The translations under genes were made by a program, and so were the position numbers. The notes beneath the pieces are model-generated. The model made no database searches, had not been told where the DNA came from, and was given only the letters and a program-made list of their open reading frames with translations. DNA of 64,000 bases from Haloarcula halobia (GTDB lineage: Archaea > Halobacteriota > Halobacteria > Halobacteriales > Haloarculaceae), in NCBI RefSeq assembly GCF_029338255.1, contig NZ_CP119787.1:744001-808000 (forward strand), written 5' to 3'. Positions 35,358 through 44,953 of this stretch are shown one piece after another; positions within the stretch are counted from its first letter, which is position 1; each line of letters opens with the position of its first letter.

Positions 35358-35777
35358 ATGCTCTCGCGTGTTCTCGTTCCCATGGCCGACCCGAAGATGG
35401 GCGAGCGAGCGCTCCGGTACGCACTCGAGGCCCACCCGGACGCGGACATCACCGTCCTCCACGTGGTCGGCGAACCGTCCGCGATGTTCGGCCGGGCGAC
35501 CAGCATCGCGCTGGCAGACGACGTCGAGGCGACCGCCCGGGAGTACGCCCGCGAGGTCCTCGACCACGCCGAGGCGGTCGCTGCCGAGTACGACGCCGAC
35601 GTCGACACCGAGGTCCGGACCGGCCGGCCGGGGCGGGCCATCGTCACCCGGGCCGAGGACTTCGATACGGTCGTCATCGGCAGCCACGCCGGCAAGTTCG
35701 TCGACCGCCTGTTCGTTGGCAACGTCGCCAGGACCGTCTTCCAGCGGTGTCCGGTCCCCGTCACCGTCGTCAGGTGA
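35358..35777 (+). CDS. Universal stress protein (UspA family)
   Basis: 139 residues. Starts VLVPMADPKMGERALRYAL, with TVLHVV after strand 2 and the C-terminal ATP-binding pattern GSHAGKFVDRLFVGNVARTV, close to G-2x-G-9x-G(S/T/N) of ATP-binding UspA proteins. A cytosolic small nucleotide-binding protein involved in stress responses. Confidence 0.93.
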   Translation: MLSRVLVPMADPKMGERALRYALEAHPDADITVLHVVGEPSAMFGRATSIALADDVEATAREYAREVLDHAEAVAAEYDADVDTEVRTGRPGRAIVTRAEDFDTVVIGSHAGKFVDRLFVGNVARTVFQRCPVPVTVVR

Positions 35778-35914
35778 CCCTACGGTACCGGGCTATTGAA
35801 CGCTCTGTTCTGACGGGTGCAGTATATAGCCGTCATAGCAAGTGCCTAACTCCAGGCGTCGTATCTCCCGAGCGAGTCGGTCGGCCGACCGCGACGCAGT
35901 CCCAGAACCCAGTC

Positions 35915-36685
35915 ATGCCAGCGACCACACAGCCACGAATCGAGCGCGCCCTCGAGATTCTGGACAGCGAGATAACGCTCGCCACCGACGAGCGGGCGGC
36001 CTTCCGTCGGTTCCGTGCCAGACTGACGAGCATCGACCCTGCAGCGTCCGCCACGCCGTCGTCGGTCGGGGCCGGCGGCGGGACGATAACGCTCGGCGGC
36101 GGCGACCCAGCTGCCTCGGAGGGCATCCGGGCCGTCCGGAGCGCGTACCGCGAGACCGTGATGGCCACGCCGCACTTCGAGCGAGAGTACGACGAGTCCC
36201 TCCGGGCGAACGTGGCGGCCGAACTCGGTGCCGAGGTGGCGGCCCAAATCGCAGACGGCACCCGTCTCACGCCGGTGCTCTACGGGGCCCTCGAGCGGGG
36301 GAGCGAGCAGGCGATCCTCGAGCGGACCGAGTTCCTGCGGGTGCTCGAGCGCGAACGCGAGTCCCTCCGTGCGATTCGGGACGCGCTCGACGACTGCGAG
36401 CGCGAGGCTCACGCGCTCAGCGAGGCAGTGACGGACGCGGCCGACAGCGCCGAACTCGGCCGCATCGACGAACGGCTGGTGGCGCTCGAAGGCGAGTGTG
36501 CGGACCTGGCCGAGCGGCGCCAGGCGTGCCTCCACGGCCGGACGGTCGGGTCGTTCTCGGGCATCGACGCCGACAGCCTCGTCGAGTTCCTCTACGAGGA
36601 ATGCGAGGCGACCTGTCCGGGCCTTGCCGCCATCACGGACTGTCTCTCCTCCATCCGGGCCATCCGTCAGCGCTGTCTCCGATGA
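35915..36685 (+). CDS. Haloarchaeal protein of unknown function
   Basis: 256 residues, soluble, rich in Ala, Arg and Glu, with predicted long helices (about 130-215) and four Cys in the C-terminal third. I recall similar haloarchaeal-only proteins of the DUF7260 type, but cannot verify. ATG 35915 was selected as the first Met giving a conserved-looking PRIERALEILDSEI segment; a TATA-like stretch at 35820 would give a leader of about 65 nt. Confidence 0.65.
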   Translation: MPATTQPRIERALEILDSEITLATDERAAFRRFRARLTSIDPAASATPSSVGAGGGTITLGGGDPAASEGIRAVRSAYRETVMATPHFEREYDESLRANVAAELGAEVAAQIADGTRLTPVLYGALERGSEQAILERTEFLRVLERERESLRAIRDALDDCEREAHALSEAVTDAADSAELGRIDERLVALEGECADLAERRQACLHGRTVGSFSGIDADSLVEFLYEECEATCPGLAAITDCLSSIRAIRQRCLR

Positions 36686-36743
36686 CGCGGGCCCCGCTCA
36701 CCTCCCGGTTCGCTTTAGGCCGTGCCGGCCCCAGCTCCAGCGG

Positions 36744-37556
36744 ATGAGGCGGTGGCTCGTGCACGCGACGGTGCTGGTGCTGGTCGCCAGCGCCGGCTGT
36801 TCGGCGGTGTTCGAGAGCACCCCCGACCGCGCCACCGTCACGCCGGTCGCGGTCCCCACCGTCGAGACGCCGCTCGCGCCCGGCGTGCCGGCGGCAGCCG
36901 ACGGCGAGTCGCGGACCGTCGAGACCGACCGCCTGCGACGGGCCGACCGCCGGGTCCGCAACGCCTCCTCGTACCGGCTGGACCGGACCGTCGTCATCGA
37001 CGGGCCCGACGGCCAGGTCCGCATCGAGCGCGAACGGCGCACCCAGCCGGACGGCGCCGCAGCCGAACACCTCTCGACGTCGACCACGGGACTGTTCTCG
37101 CCGGCCGTCGTCGAGAGCGCGCTCTGGACCGACGGGACGGTGTTCTGGAGCCGTACCAGACTCGCCGACGGCGAGACCATCGTCAACCGGCGCCACCCCG
37201 AGCCCCCGTCTTTCCACTCGCTGGGCCCCGCCCTCCCCGGACGCCTCCTCGATGCCGCCGACTACCGGGTCCTGCGGGCGGGCGAGGAGGGCGTCGTCCT
37301 CCGGTCGACGACGCCGGTCCGCCTCACCTGGCCCGCAGTGCCCGTGGTGCTCGTCGACCGGCGCAACGGCTCCGCCTGGTTGACCGTCAGGCGCGACGGC
37401 CTCGTCGTCGACGTCGTCTTCCGGTACCCGGCGACCTTCGACGACGACCCCGTGCTGGTCACCGTCCGCCAGCGGGTCTCGGCGGTCAACGAGACGACGG
37501 TCGACCGCCCCGCCTGGGCCGACGGCGACCGGACGCCGACGCCGGAGGGCGCGTAG
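36744..37556 (+). CDS. Putative lipoprotein
   Basis: 270 residues. A Sec-type signal with lipobox (VLVLVASAGCSAVF) puts the mature Cys at about residue 19. The rest is a beta-rich extracellular domain with repeated short strands, reminiscent of haloarchaeal DUF7537 lipoproteins (recollection, not checked). Likely anchored outside the membrane; role unknown. Confidence 0.7.
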   Translation: MRRWLVHATVLVLVASAGCSAVFESTPDRATVTPVAVPTVETPLAPGVPAAADGESRTVETDRLRRADRRVRNASSYRLDRTVVIDGPDGQVRIERERRTQPDGAAAEHLSTSTTGLFSPAVVESALWTDGTVFWSRTRLADGETIVNRRHPEPPSFHSLGPALPGRLLDAADYRVLRAGEEGVVLRSTTPVRLTWPAVPVVLVDRRNGSAWLTVRRDGLVVDVVFRYPATFDDDPVLVTVRQRVSAVNETTVDRPAWADGDRTPTPEGA

Positions 37557-37766
37557 ACGGTCGAGCTGTGGCGGCTGACGCGTAACCGCTACGGGCGTGC
37601 AGTGTACGACGCCCTCGTTCTGGTGACCGCCGACCCGCCCGTTTTCCCCCACCGGTGTGGGATCATCTGTCGGATTACCACCCCCGAATCGCTACGTTCT
37701 GCAGTAACTTCCCTGGTGAATGGCCGAACGTCCCCGCTCCGCGGCAGAAAGCGTTATACATTCCAG

Positions 37767-37774
37767 TATATTTA
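37767..37774 (+). promoter_or_regulatory. TATA box of the CHTC small-protein gene
   Basis: TATATTTA centred about 25 nt before ATG 37795; consistent with a leaderless transcript. Confidence 0.6.
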
Positions 37775-37794
37775 GTTCTCTATACCTCTCTACG

Positions 37795-38121
37795 ATGATT
37801 CGTATCTCCCCGACCGCTGCCCGGGCCCCGGCCGCCGCCACCGGCCTGACCGTCACGGACGAGGCGTGGCAGCTCGACCCCGACGAAGTCGCGCCGTTCG
37901 TCGAGGCGACGACCGGCTTCTCTCTCTCCAGTGACCTCGGCGCGACGGAGTGTTACCGCATCGGCAACCGACTCGAGGGCTTCATCGAGGCGCGCAAGCG
38001 CAACGGCGAGTGGACCTCCGCTCTCGTCGAGTCGCACCCCGACGTGAACTCGCTCGACGAGATCGTCGCGCTGGCGCGGTTCTTCCGCGCGTGTCACACC
38101 TGTTCGCTGGGCGAGTGCTGA
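37795..38121 (+). CDS. Small protein with C-terminal CxxC
   Basis: 108 residues, ending FFRACHTCSLGEC, a cluster of three Cys that could bind metal or be redox-active. Also contains SLSSDLGATECYRIGNRLEGFIEARK. No family recognised. A strong TATA box 25 nt upstream supports expression. Convergent with the response-regulator remnant. Confidence 0.6.
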   Translation: MIRISPTAARAPAAATGLTVTDEAWQLDPDEVAPFVEATTGFSLSSDLGATECYRIGNRLEGFIEARKRNGEWTSALVESHPDVNSLDEIVALARFFRACHTCSLGEC

Positions 38122-38143
38122 CCGGGCCCCGGCGAGCGCGTTC

Positions 38144-38311
38144 TCACTGGCTGGCGAGCACCCGCTCCAGTCGCCGCCGGTTGGCCGCGGCCGCCTCCGC
38201 GTTCAGCGGGACGTCGCCGACGTCGCTGACGAGGTCCGTCTCGGCGGCCCCGAGGTAGTACTGGAGGAACGACCGGACGACGGGACGCTCCAGGGCCTCG
38301 CGGGCGACGCA
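38144..38311 (-). pseudogene. C-terminal fragment of a PstS-like phosphate-binding protein
   Basis: The minus-strand peptide REALERPVVRSFLQYYLG followed by LVSDVGDVPLNAEA and RRRLERVL matches the C-terminus of phosphate ABC transporter binding proteins. Nothing of the rest of the gene is present. It abuts the response-regulator fragment at about 38311, in a different reading frame. Confidence 0.65.
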
Positions 38312-38507
38312 GACACGCGAGCACCTCGTCGCCCGACCGGCCCGGCATCTGCCGGTCGAGACGGACGGCCCCGATGCCGTCATCGACGGCCGCCAGCGCC
38401 TCGTCGCCATCCGTCGCTGTCTCGACGTCGTACTGTCCCTCCAACAAGGCGGCGTATAGCGACCTCAGGCCCGGATCGTCGTCGACGACGCGTATCCGCC
38501 GCGACAT
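38312..38507 (-). pseudogene. Response-regulator receiver fragment
   Basis: Starts at ATG 38507 with RRIRVVDDDPGLRSLYAALL and DGDEALAAV, then VRLDRQMPGRSGDEVLA carrying the phospho-acceptor Asp. After about 65 residues the receiver homology stops and the next sequence is a PstS C-terminus in another frame. The receiver lacks its last helices and any output domain, so it is probably dead. Confidence 0.75.
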
Positions 38508-38787
38508 GCTACGCCCTCCACCAGTCCCCCGATGGTAAGCAGGTGGTCCCCATCACGACGGAGGGAAGCACGCGCCGGTGTAAGCGGTTTATACTAGCCA
38601 CACGTAGCGCTATACTGCACTACGTTGGGATGTCAGGCTCACGTCTCGGCGCCATCGCCAGCAGCGCCCGCTCCAGGTCTCGGAACTGCGGAGCTCGAGT
38701 TCGTTTCCCGGTACTTCGTGACTATCCCTGTATGTACTGCTATATATGTGCGGGGTTTTTGAGGGATACCCGGAGATTCCCGGACGA

Positions 38788-41319
38788 ATGGCAAGTCGCA
38801 GTCCGCGCTCGGGTGGCGTCGACCTGTCGACGCTCGTCCCCGCGTTCGTCCGTCGCCAGTTCGTCAGGAAGTTCGTCGCCGCGGTCGTGGTCGCGATGCT
38901 GGTCGCCGGCGGCATCGGCGCCGTCTTCTACGTCGACGCGACCGAGACGCTCGACGGGCGGGTCGAGTCGCGGGTCGTCTCGACGGCCGAACTGCAGGCC
39001 GACGGCCTGGACAGCTAGGTCGACGGCTTCCGGCGCCAGACACGGACCCTCTCGTCGGTACGGGAGTTCCAGAACGGCCAGCCGGCGGTCATCCGGAACT
39101 ACCTCCGCCTGGAGGCGGGGGACGTCACCGCCGCGTTCGTCGCCGTCCACTACGTCCAGGCGGCCGACGGCACCGTCGAGGCCAGCACCGAAAGCGGCGT
39201 CCGGGGCCAGACGCTCGCGGACCTGGGGGTCCCCTGGGGGTCGAACATGTCGGCCGTCGACGCACGGACCGACACTCCCTCGACCGTGCTGGTCCCGGAG
39301 ACGCCCTACCGGTCCGCGGTGAGCAACGACACGGTCCTCGCGTTCGTCAGCTCGGCCCCGCAGAACACGGAGCACGTCCTCGTCGTCGAGGCGAACCTCT
39401 CGTCGCGCGCGACAGCCTTCCACCAGGGCTTTGCCGACGGTGAGACCAGCGTCCTCGGCCCCGACGGGACGGCCCTGCTCGGCGACGCGGTGCCCGACGA
39501 GACGGCCGCGACGGTCACGGCCGGCGGCGCCAACGCCAGCGGGTTCGCCACGTCCCCGGCGACGGTGACGGGATACGCTCACCTCTCGCAGCTGGACTGG
39601 AGCGTGGTCACGCAGGTGCCCGCCTCGAGCGCCTACGGCCTCCGGAACCAGATCGGGTCGAGCATCCTGCTGACGCTCGTGTCGGCGCTGGTCGTCCTCG
39701 GCGGCGTCACGCTCGCCGTGGGCCACCGCTCGGCATCGGCCCTCTCCCGGCTCTCGTCCCGGGCGGCGGCGATGAGAGACGGGGACCTCGACGTCGACCT
39801 CCAGTCGTCGCGGGTCGACGAGATCGGCCGCCTCTTTGGCGCCTTCGACGAGATGCGCGACTCGTTGCGCGACCAGATCGCCGCCGCCGAGACAGCGAAG
39901 CAGAACGCCGAGGCCGCCCGGGAACGCGCCGAGGTCGCCAGCGAGGAGGCCGAGACGGCCCGCCGGGCCGCCGAAGCGCTGAACGACCGCCTGGAGGCCC
40001 GGGCGACGGAGTACAGCGAGGTGATGGCCGCGTGTGCCGAGGGCGACCTCTCCTCGCGGATGGACACGGACGCCGAGAACGAGGCGATGGCCCGCATCGC
40101 CACCGCGTACAACGAGGTGATGGACGAGTGGGAGTCGACGATCCGGCAGGTCCGGTCGTTCAGCACCGACGTCCGGTCGGCCAGCGACGCCGTCGCGGAG
40201 CACGTCGCGGCCGTCCGTGACCGGAGCGACAGCGTCGACGACTCGGCCGCGGAGATGGCCGACGGGGCCGAGACCCAGTCCGAGCAACTCCAGTCCGTCC
40301 TGGGCGAGCTCGAGGACCTCTCTGCCACCGTCGAGGAGGTCTCCGCGACGGCCGACGCCGTCCGGACCCGGGCCGACGAGGCCCTCGAACGGGGTCGAAA
40401 CGGGCGGGAAGCCGCGAGCGACGCCGCCGAGGCCCTGGCGGAGATCGAGGACTCGACGACCACCGCCGTCGGGCAGGTCGAGGACCTGGAGGCGCTGATG
40501 GCCGACATCGAGGCCGTCACGGACCTCATCTCGGACGTCGCAGACCAGACGAACATGCTGGCGCTCAACGCCACCATCGAGGCGGCCCGCGCCGACGCCG
40601 GCGGCGAGGGGTTCGCCGTCGTCGCCGACGAGGTCAAGCAACTGGCCGACGAGACGGTCGAGGCGACCGACGACATCGAGGCCTCCATCGTCCGGATGCG
40701 CGAACAGGTCGACCGGACCGTCGACGAGATGCACGCGACCCAGTCGCGGGTCTCGACCGGGACCGAGACTGTCGAGGACGCACTCGCCGCCTTCGACGGC
40801 ATCGTCGACGACATCGAGGAGACCACCAGCGGCATGCGCGAGATAGACCGGGCCACGGCCGAACAGGCCGAGTCGACACAGGAGGTCGTCTCGATGGTCG
40901 AGTCCGTCGGTGACATCAGCGACACCACGGCGGCCGAGGCGTCGTCGGTCGCCGCGGCGACGACCGACCAGGTGGCCGCCGTCGAGGACGTCGAGACGGA
41001 CGTCACGCGCCTCTCGGAGCGGGCGGCCGAACTGGGCGCGCTGCTCGAGACGTTCGACGTGAGCGAGGACGCGACGGCCACCGGCGCGGCGAACGGGGCA
41101 GACGACGGGGGCGCGGCGGCCGACCGCCCGGCGCGGACTGTCGAAGTCGACGACACCGACGTCTTCGACCCTGCCGTTCAGGACGTCGCGGACGAGGGCA
41201 CCACGGTCCTTTCAGACGTCGATCCCACCGACGGGGTGATGGCCACCGGGGAGGGCACCGTCGAGGACGACGGTGAAACCGGCCCGCACCGGATGCAACC
41301 CGACGGGTCCGACGACTGA
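38788..41319 (+). pseudogene. Methyl-accepting chemotaxis transducer with in-frame TAG
   Basis: Frame 1 encodes membrane segment 1 (VAAVVVAMLVAGGIGAVFYV), a sensor region, membrane segment 2 (about 39660-39730), a HAMP domain, and a cytoplasmic signalling domain with [17 protein letters not shown] and [19 protein letters not shown] at 39016-39018 interrupts the sensor; the frame is otherwise intact on both sides, with [18 protein letters not shown] following. One transition from TGG or CAG would explain it. Downstream reinitiation at ATG 39247 would lose segment 1. Either a recent nonsense mutation or a sequence error. Confidence 0.85.
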
Positions 41320-41414
41320 CTACCCCGGGCGCGTCCGCTGGCCACCGCCATCCGGCGCGCTCGACGGCCGTCCCGCCGGCGACTATTTGAGGCCGCCCGA
41401 CGAACGACACCGAC

Positions 41415-42455
41415 ATGTCAGGTCGCCGTGCCCGCGTCGCCGAGATACTCCGGGCCATCGTCCACGAGGTCCGCACCGAGAAGCTGACCTTCCTCGCCGG
41501 GTCGATCGCCTACCACGCCTTCCTCTCGATCCTGCCGCTCTTGCTCCTCTTGCTCACCATCGTCCAGCGGACGGAGAACGTCGCCCTCTCGGACTCTATC
41601 GTCCGCATCATGGAGGCGGTGCTGACCGAACAGGCCAGCGGCGTCATCCAGCAGGGACTCGCCGAGGCCGACGCCTCCGTCTCAGTGCTCGGCGTGGCCT
41701 TCCTCGTCTGGGGTGCGCTCCGCATCTTCCGGGGCCTCGATACCGCGTTCTCCGACATCTACGAGAGCGAGGCCGAGAACTCCTTCGCCGACCAGATCGG
41801 CGACGGCCTCCTGTTGCTCGTCACCGTCGCCCTGGCCGTCGTCGCGACGAGTCTGCTCGGCCGCCTGGTGGCTCTCGACGGCGGCGGCCCCGGCCTCGCG
41901 CTGGCGCGTGTCGCCGCCACCGTCCTGGGCCTTTTCGTCGTCTTCTACCCGATGTACTACGTCTTCCCGGACCTCGACGTCGGGGTCGTCGAGGTCGTCC
42001 CCGGCGCGGCCTTCGCCGCCGTCGGCGTCACCGTCGCCCAGGCGCTCTTTACCACGTTCAAGGCCGGCGGCACGGGCGGGAACATCATCGCCAGCATCCT
42101 CGTGCTCCTGACCTGGCTCTACGTCATCGGCCTGGTCGTCCTGCTCGGGGCGGCCATCAACGCCGTGCTCTCGAACCGGTCCAACGACGTCGACATCACG
42201 CCGGTGCTCGGAGGCGTGCCGCGGCGCAAAGGCGAGAGCGTCGACAGCATCGACCGGGCCGAACTGGTCGCCGACCTCGAGGCACTCGAGGCGGCCGTCG
42301 ACGCGACACTGGGGACGATGGTCGTCGAGCTCGGCGGCGAGCGGTTCGTCCTCGACGGTCCCCAGCGGGCGAGCATCGAGCAGGCGACGGCCGTCTTCGG
42401 ACTCGATACCTCCGTCGCGCTCACGCTCCGGTGGTGGCCAAACGAGGGCGAGTGA
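41415..42455 (+). CDS. YihY/virulence factor BrkB family membrane protein
   Basis: 346 residues. Six hydrophobic segments with the family motifs GSIAYHAFLSILPLLLLL near the N-terminus and WGALRIFRGLDTAFSDIYE. The C-terminal 90 residues are hydrophilic and acidic, as in haloarchaeal homologues. Older annotation as ribonuclease BN is erroneous; the role of the family is unclear, possibly transport or envelope function. Confidence 0.9.
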   Translation: MSGRRARVAEILRAIVHEVRTEKLTFLAGSIAYHAFLSILPLLLLLLTIVQRTENVALSDSIVRIMEAVLTEQASGVIQQGLAEADASVSVLGVAFLVWGALRIFRGLDTAFSDIYESEAENSFADQIGDGLLLLVTVALAVVATSLLGRLVALDGGGPGLALARVAATVLGLFVVFYPMYYVFPDLDVGVVEVVPGAAFAAVGVTVAQALFTTFKAGGTGGNIIASILVLLTWLYVIGLVVLLGAAINAVLSNRSNDVDITPVLGGVPRRKGESVDSIDRAELVADLEALEAAVDATLGTMVVELGGERFVLDGPQRASIEQATAVFGLDTSVALTLRWWPNEGE

Positions 42456-42734
42456 CGCCGCTCCCCGGAACCGCCCCGACGGCGGCGCTCGCCGGCCAGT
42501 TCGGGCCGCCCACGGCGGTGACCCGGAGCAGCCACGCCCCGCTGCGGCCGGCAACGAGGGGGATGGAGACCCGCCGGAATCGGTGGGCGATGGCCGTCTC
42601 GACGCAGTTCTCGAGCGGCCGTCGGTCGTTGTCGCTCGACCTCGTCCGGTCCCGCTGTGTGCCCGTGCCGGCTCTCCATCTGCCAGGGGCGAAACGCGCT
42701 GTGAATGTGCGCCACGGCTCGCACTGCTGGTCGG

Positions 42735-43883
42735 TCACACCGCGCAGTTGTTCCGCCCCGTCTCGACGTCGATGGCGTCGATGGGGTCGGCGAGCGTCTC
42801 GACGCCCCGGTTGATGCGGATGATGCGCTCGTAGTTCGCCGGCTTTTCGGCGTCCGTCGAGGTCATCCGGTCGACGAAGGTCGCCTCGTCGAGGCCGTAC
42901 AGGTCCAGGGCCGCCCTGACCGACCCCAGTCGCTCGCCGACGAGGGCGCCCGGTTCCCCGACGCTGAAGCGGCCGTCCGCGTCGACGTCGACGTGTCCCG
43001 GCAGGACGAGCAGGTCCTCGTGGAGGGAACCGAACACGTCGTGGAGCGTCCCGTAGGCCATCCGCGCCCCCTCGGCGGCGCCCTCGTCGCCGAACTGGAG
43101 CTCGGTCCGGCCCAGCGAGTCGACGAACAGCGCGTCGCCGGTCAGGACGGCGTGGTCTCCGAGGCGGTAGCTCGTCATCTCGGAGGTGTGACCGGGGGTC
43201 GACAGCGCGGTCAGGTCGCGGTCGCCGACGGGGACGGACTCGCCGTCGGCCAGCGGGGCGTAGTCGACGGCGACGTCCCGGTCGGTCGCGTCGGCGCCCA
43301 GGTGGTAGGGCACGCCCAGTCGGTCGGCCAGCGCCCGGCCGCCGCTGACGTGGTCGGCGTGGACGTGCGTGTCGAGCGTCCGGGTGATGTCCAGCCCCAG
43401 CTCCGCCGCCCGCACGATGTACTGGTCGGTGTGGCGCCCGGCGTCGACGACGACGGCCTCGCCCGCTGTGCGCGACCCGACGAGGTAGGAGAGACACCCC
43501 TTCGCCCGGCGCTGGAACTGGACCACGACCAGGTCGTCGTCCGGTTCGCGGGAGGCCGTCTCGTACAGCTCGTTCCACTCGCGCATCCCGCCGCCGACGG
43601 CGAACACCTCGTCGAAGCCCTGCCGGTCTAGGTTCACCGCGAGGTTCGCCGACGTGACGCCCTTCCCGCAGATGGTCACGACGGGGTCCTCGTACCCGAC
43701 CAGGGCGGTCAGTTCGGGGAGCCGGCTCTCGGTGAGCTCCTCTGTCGGGCCGAACGGGAAGTGCACGGCGCCCGGGACGTGCCACGCCTCGTAGCTCTCG
43801 CTCGGGCGCGTGTCCACGAGCGTAAACGGGGTCCCGGCGTCGAGCATCGTTGCGAGCTGGCGAGCGGTGATGACTTCGAACAT
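42735..43883 (-). CDS. Rhodanese / metallo-beta-lactamase fusion
   Basis: 382 residues. Residues 1-110: rhodanese domain with VTICGKGVTSANLA carrying the active Cys. Residues about 120-340: metallo-beta-lactamase fold with THVHADH, PGHTSE, TGDALF and VLPGH metal ligands, close to ETHE1-type persulfide dioxygenases, though domain order is reversed from the usual bacterial fusions. Predicted to act in sulfide or glutathione-persulfide metabolism. Divergent from the DUF302 gene at 44024. Confidence 0.9.
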   Translation of the reverse strand: MFEVITARQLATMLDAGTPFTLVDTRPSESYEAWHVPGAVHFPFGPTEELTESRLPELTALVGYEDPVVTICGKGVTSANLAVNLDRQGFDEVFAVGGGMREWNELYETASREPDDDLVVVQFQRRAKGCLSYLVGSRTAGEAVVVDAGRHTDQYIVRAAELGLDITRTLDTHVHADHVSGGRALADRLGVPYHLGADATDRDVAVDYAPLADGESVPVGDRDLTALSTPGHTSEMTSYRLGDHAVLTGDALFVDSLGRTELQFGDEGAAEGARMAYGTLHDVFGSLHEDLLVLPGHVDVDADGRFSVGEPGALVGERLGSVRAALDLYGLDEATFVDRMTSTDAEKPANYERIIRINRGVETLADPIDAIDVETGRNNCAV

Positions 43884-44023
43884 GACCCGGCCTACGTCGT
43901 AGACGGTTTTGTACGTATTCCCCGTCGACCGGGCAGGGGCGGGTCCGACGACCCGGCCCACGGCCGGGTGTCGCGCGCAGGCCAGCCAAACAGTTTTGAG
44001 ACACTCGAACGACATGTCGGACG

Positions 44024-44464
44024 ATGACGCTCCCAATCGACCCCACTGCGCTCGCGGCAGACGACATCGGCGAGAAGCGCGCGACCCTGGAGATGGACCA
44101 CGAGGCGGCCGTCGACCACGTCCGCGAGGCCTTCGCCGACGCAGGCTTTGGCTTCCCCGTCGAGTTTTCGGCCTCGGACCTCCTCAACGAGAAGGTCGAC
44201 GCAGGCCGGGACCCCTACTCCGTGCTCGGGGCCTGCAACCCGACCGTCGCCGACAAGGCGCTGGACGCCTCCGACAACCGAATCGGGGGGCTGTTCCCGT
44301 GTAACGTCGTCGTCTGGGAGGAACGGCCGGGCGTCCAGGTCGTCTACCACGTCAGCATCATGCGGATCGCGCGCCTCGTCGGGATGGCGCCCGACGACGA
44401 GGCGATGGCCGACATCGTCGCAGAGACCGGGGAGTACGTCGAAGCCGCGTTCTCGAACCTCTGA
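44024..44464 (+). CDS. DUF302 family protein
   Basis: 146 residues. Contains the DUF302 core LGACNPTVADKALDAS followed by GGLFPCNVVVWEE and VVYHVSIM. Small single-domain protein of unknown function, often near sulfur or heavy-metal genes; here it sits divergent from the rhodanese/MBL gene, which fits a sulfur-related association. Confidence 0.85.
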   Translation: MTLPIDPTALAADDIGEKRATLEMDHEAAVDHVREAFADAGFGFPVEFSASDLLNEKVDAGRDPYSVLGACNPTVADKALDASDNRIGGLFPCNVVVWEERPGVQVVYHVSIMRIARLVGMAPDDEAMADIVAETGEYVEAAFSNL

Positions 44465-44516
44465 CGCCGTGGGGGTAAGGTATAAACCGTCGGTCGCCAA
44501 ATTTATTAGCACACTG

Positions 44517-44933
44517 ATGGAACGAGAACGCGACGGTCCCGACCTCCTGTCCGGGGTGGACTCCTGGGAGCTCGGTGACGACGTAGCCCCACCTCCGTCA
44601 CAGCTGTTCAAGGCGCTGGCAGGCACCCGTCGATGTCACGTCCTCTCTATCCTGCTCGACCGGCCGAACATCTCCGTCGACGAACTGACCGACATCATCG
44701 TCGGGTGGCAGACCACAATCGACGGCCCGTCCGGTCCCGACGAGTGGGCACAGGTGAAAATCGAGCTCGTCCACGCGCATCTGCCACTGCTGGACGACAT
44801 GGGTCTCGTGGCGTTCGACGACCGGGAGAGCGAGGTCCACCTCGAATCGCTCGCCGACCCCGTCGAGCACGCCATCCGTTTCGCCGAACAGTACGAACGG
44901 GTCCTCGACCGGAGCGATCGGCAGACCGAATGA
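44517..44933 (+). CDS. Haloarchaeal winged-helix regulator (DUF7344-like)
   Basis: 138 residues. Central wHTH: LFKALAGTRRCHVLSILLDRP then VDELTDIIVGWQ and VKIELVHAHLPLLDDMGLVAFD, the layout of small ArsR-like haloarchaeal proteins I associate with DUF7344. ATG 44517 is used; a GTATAAAC box at 44479-44486 lies about 33 nt upstream. Directly followed by the DICT-domain gene at 44954, so the two probably form a regulatory pair. Confidence 0.75.
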   Translation: MERERDGPDLLSGVDSWELGDDVAPPPSQLFKALAGTRRCHVLSILLDRPNISVDELTDIIVGWQTTIDGPSGPDEWAQVKIELVHAHLPLLDDMGLVAFDDRESEVHLESLADPVEHAIRFAEQYERVLDRSDRQTE

Positions 44934-44953
44934 CCGCCGGGTGAGTGCCGAAC

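Noticed and set aside
39016-39018. Pyrrolysine or stop-codon readthrough at TAG
   Set aside because: A mutated Trp or Gln codon is the simpler explanation, and no pyrrolysine machinery is visible in the window.
42119-42724. Minus-strand frame overlapping the YihY gene
   Set aside because: Antisense shadow; the YihY protein has clear membrane segments and motifs.
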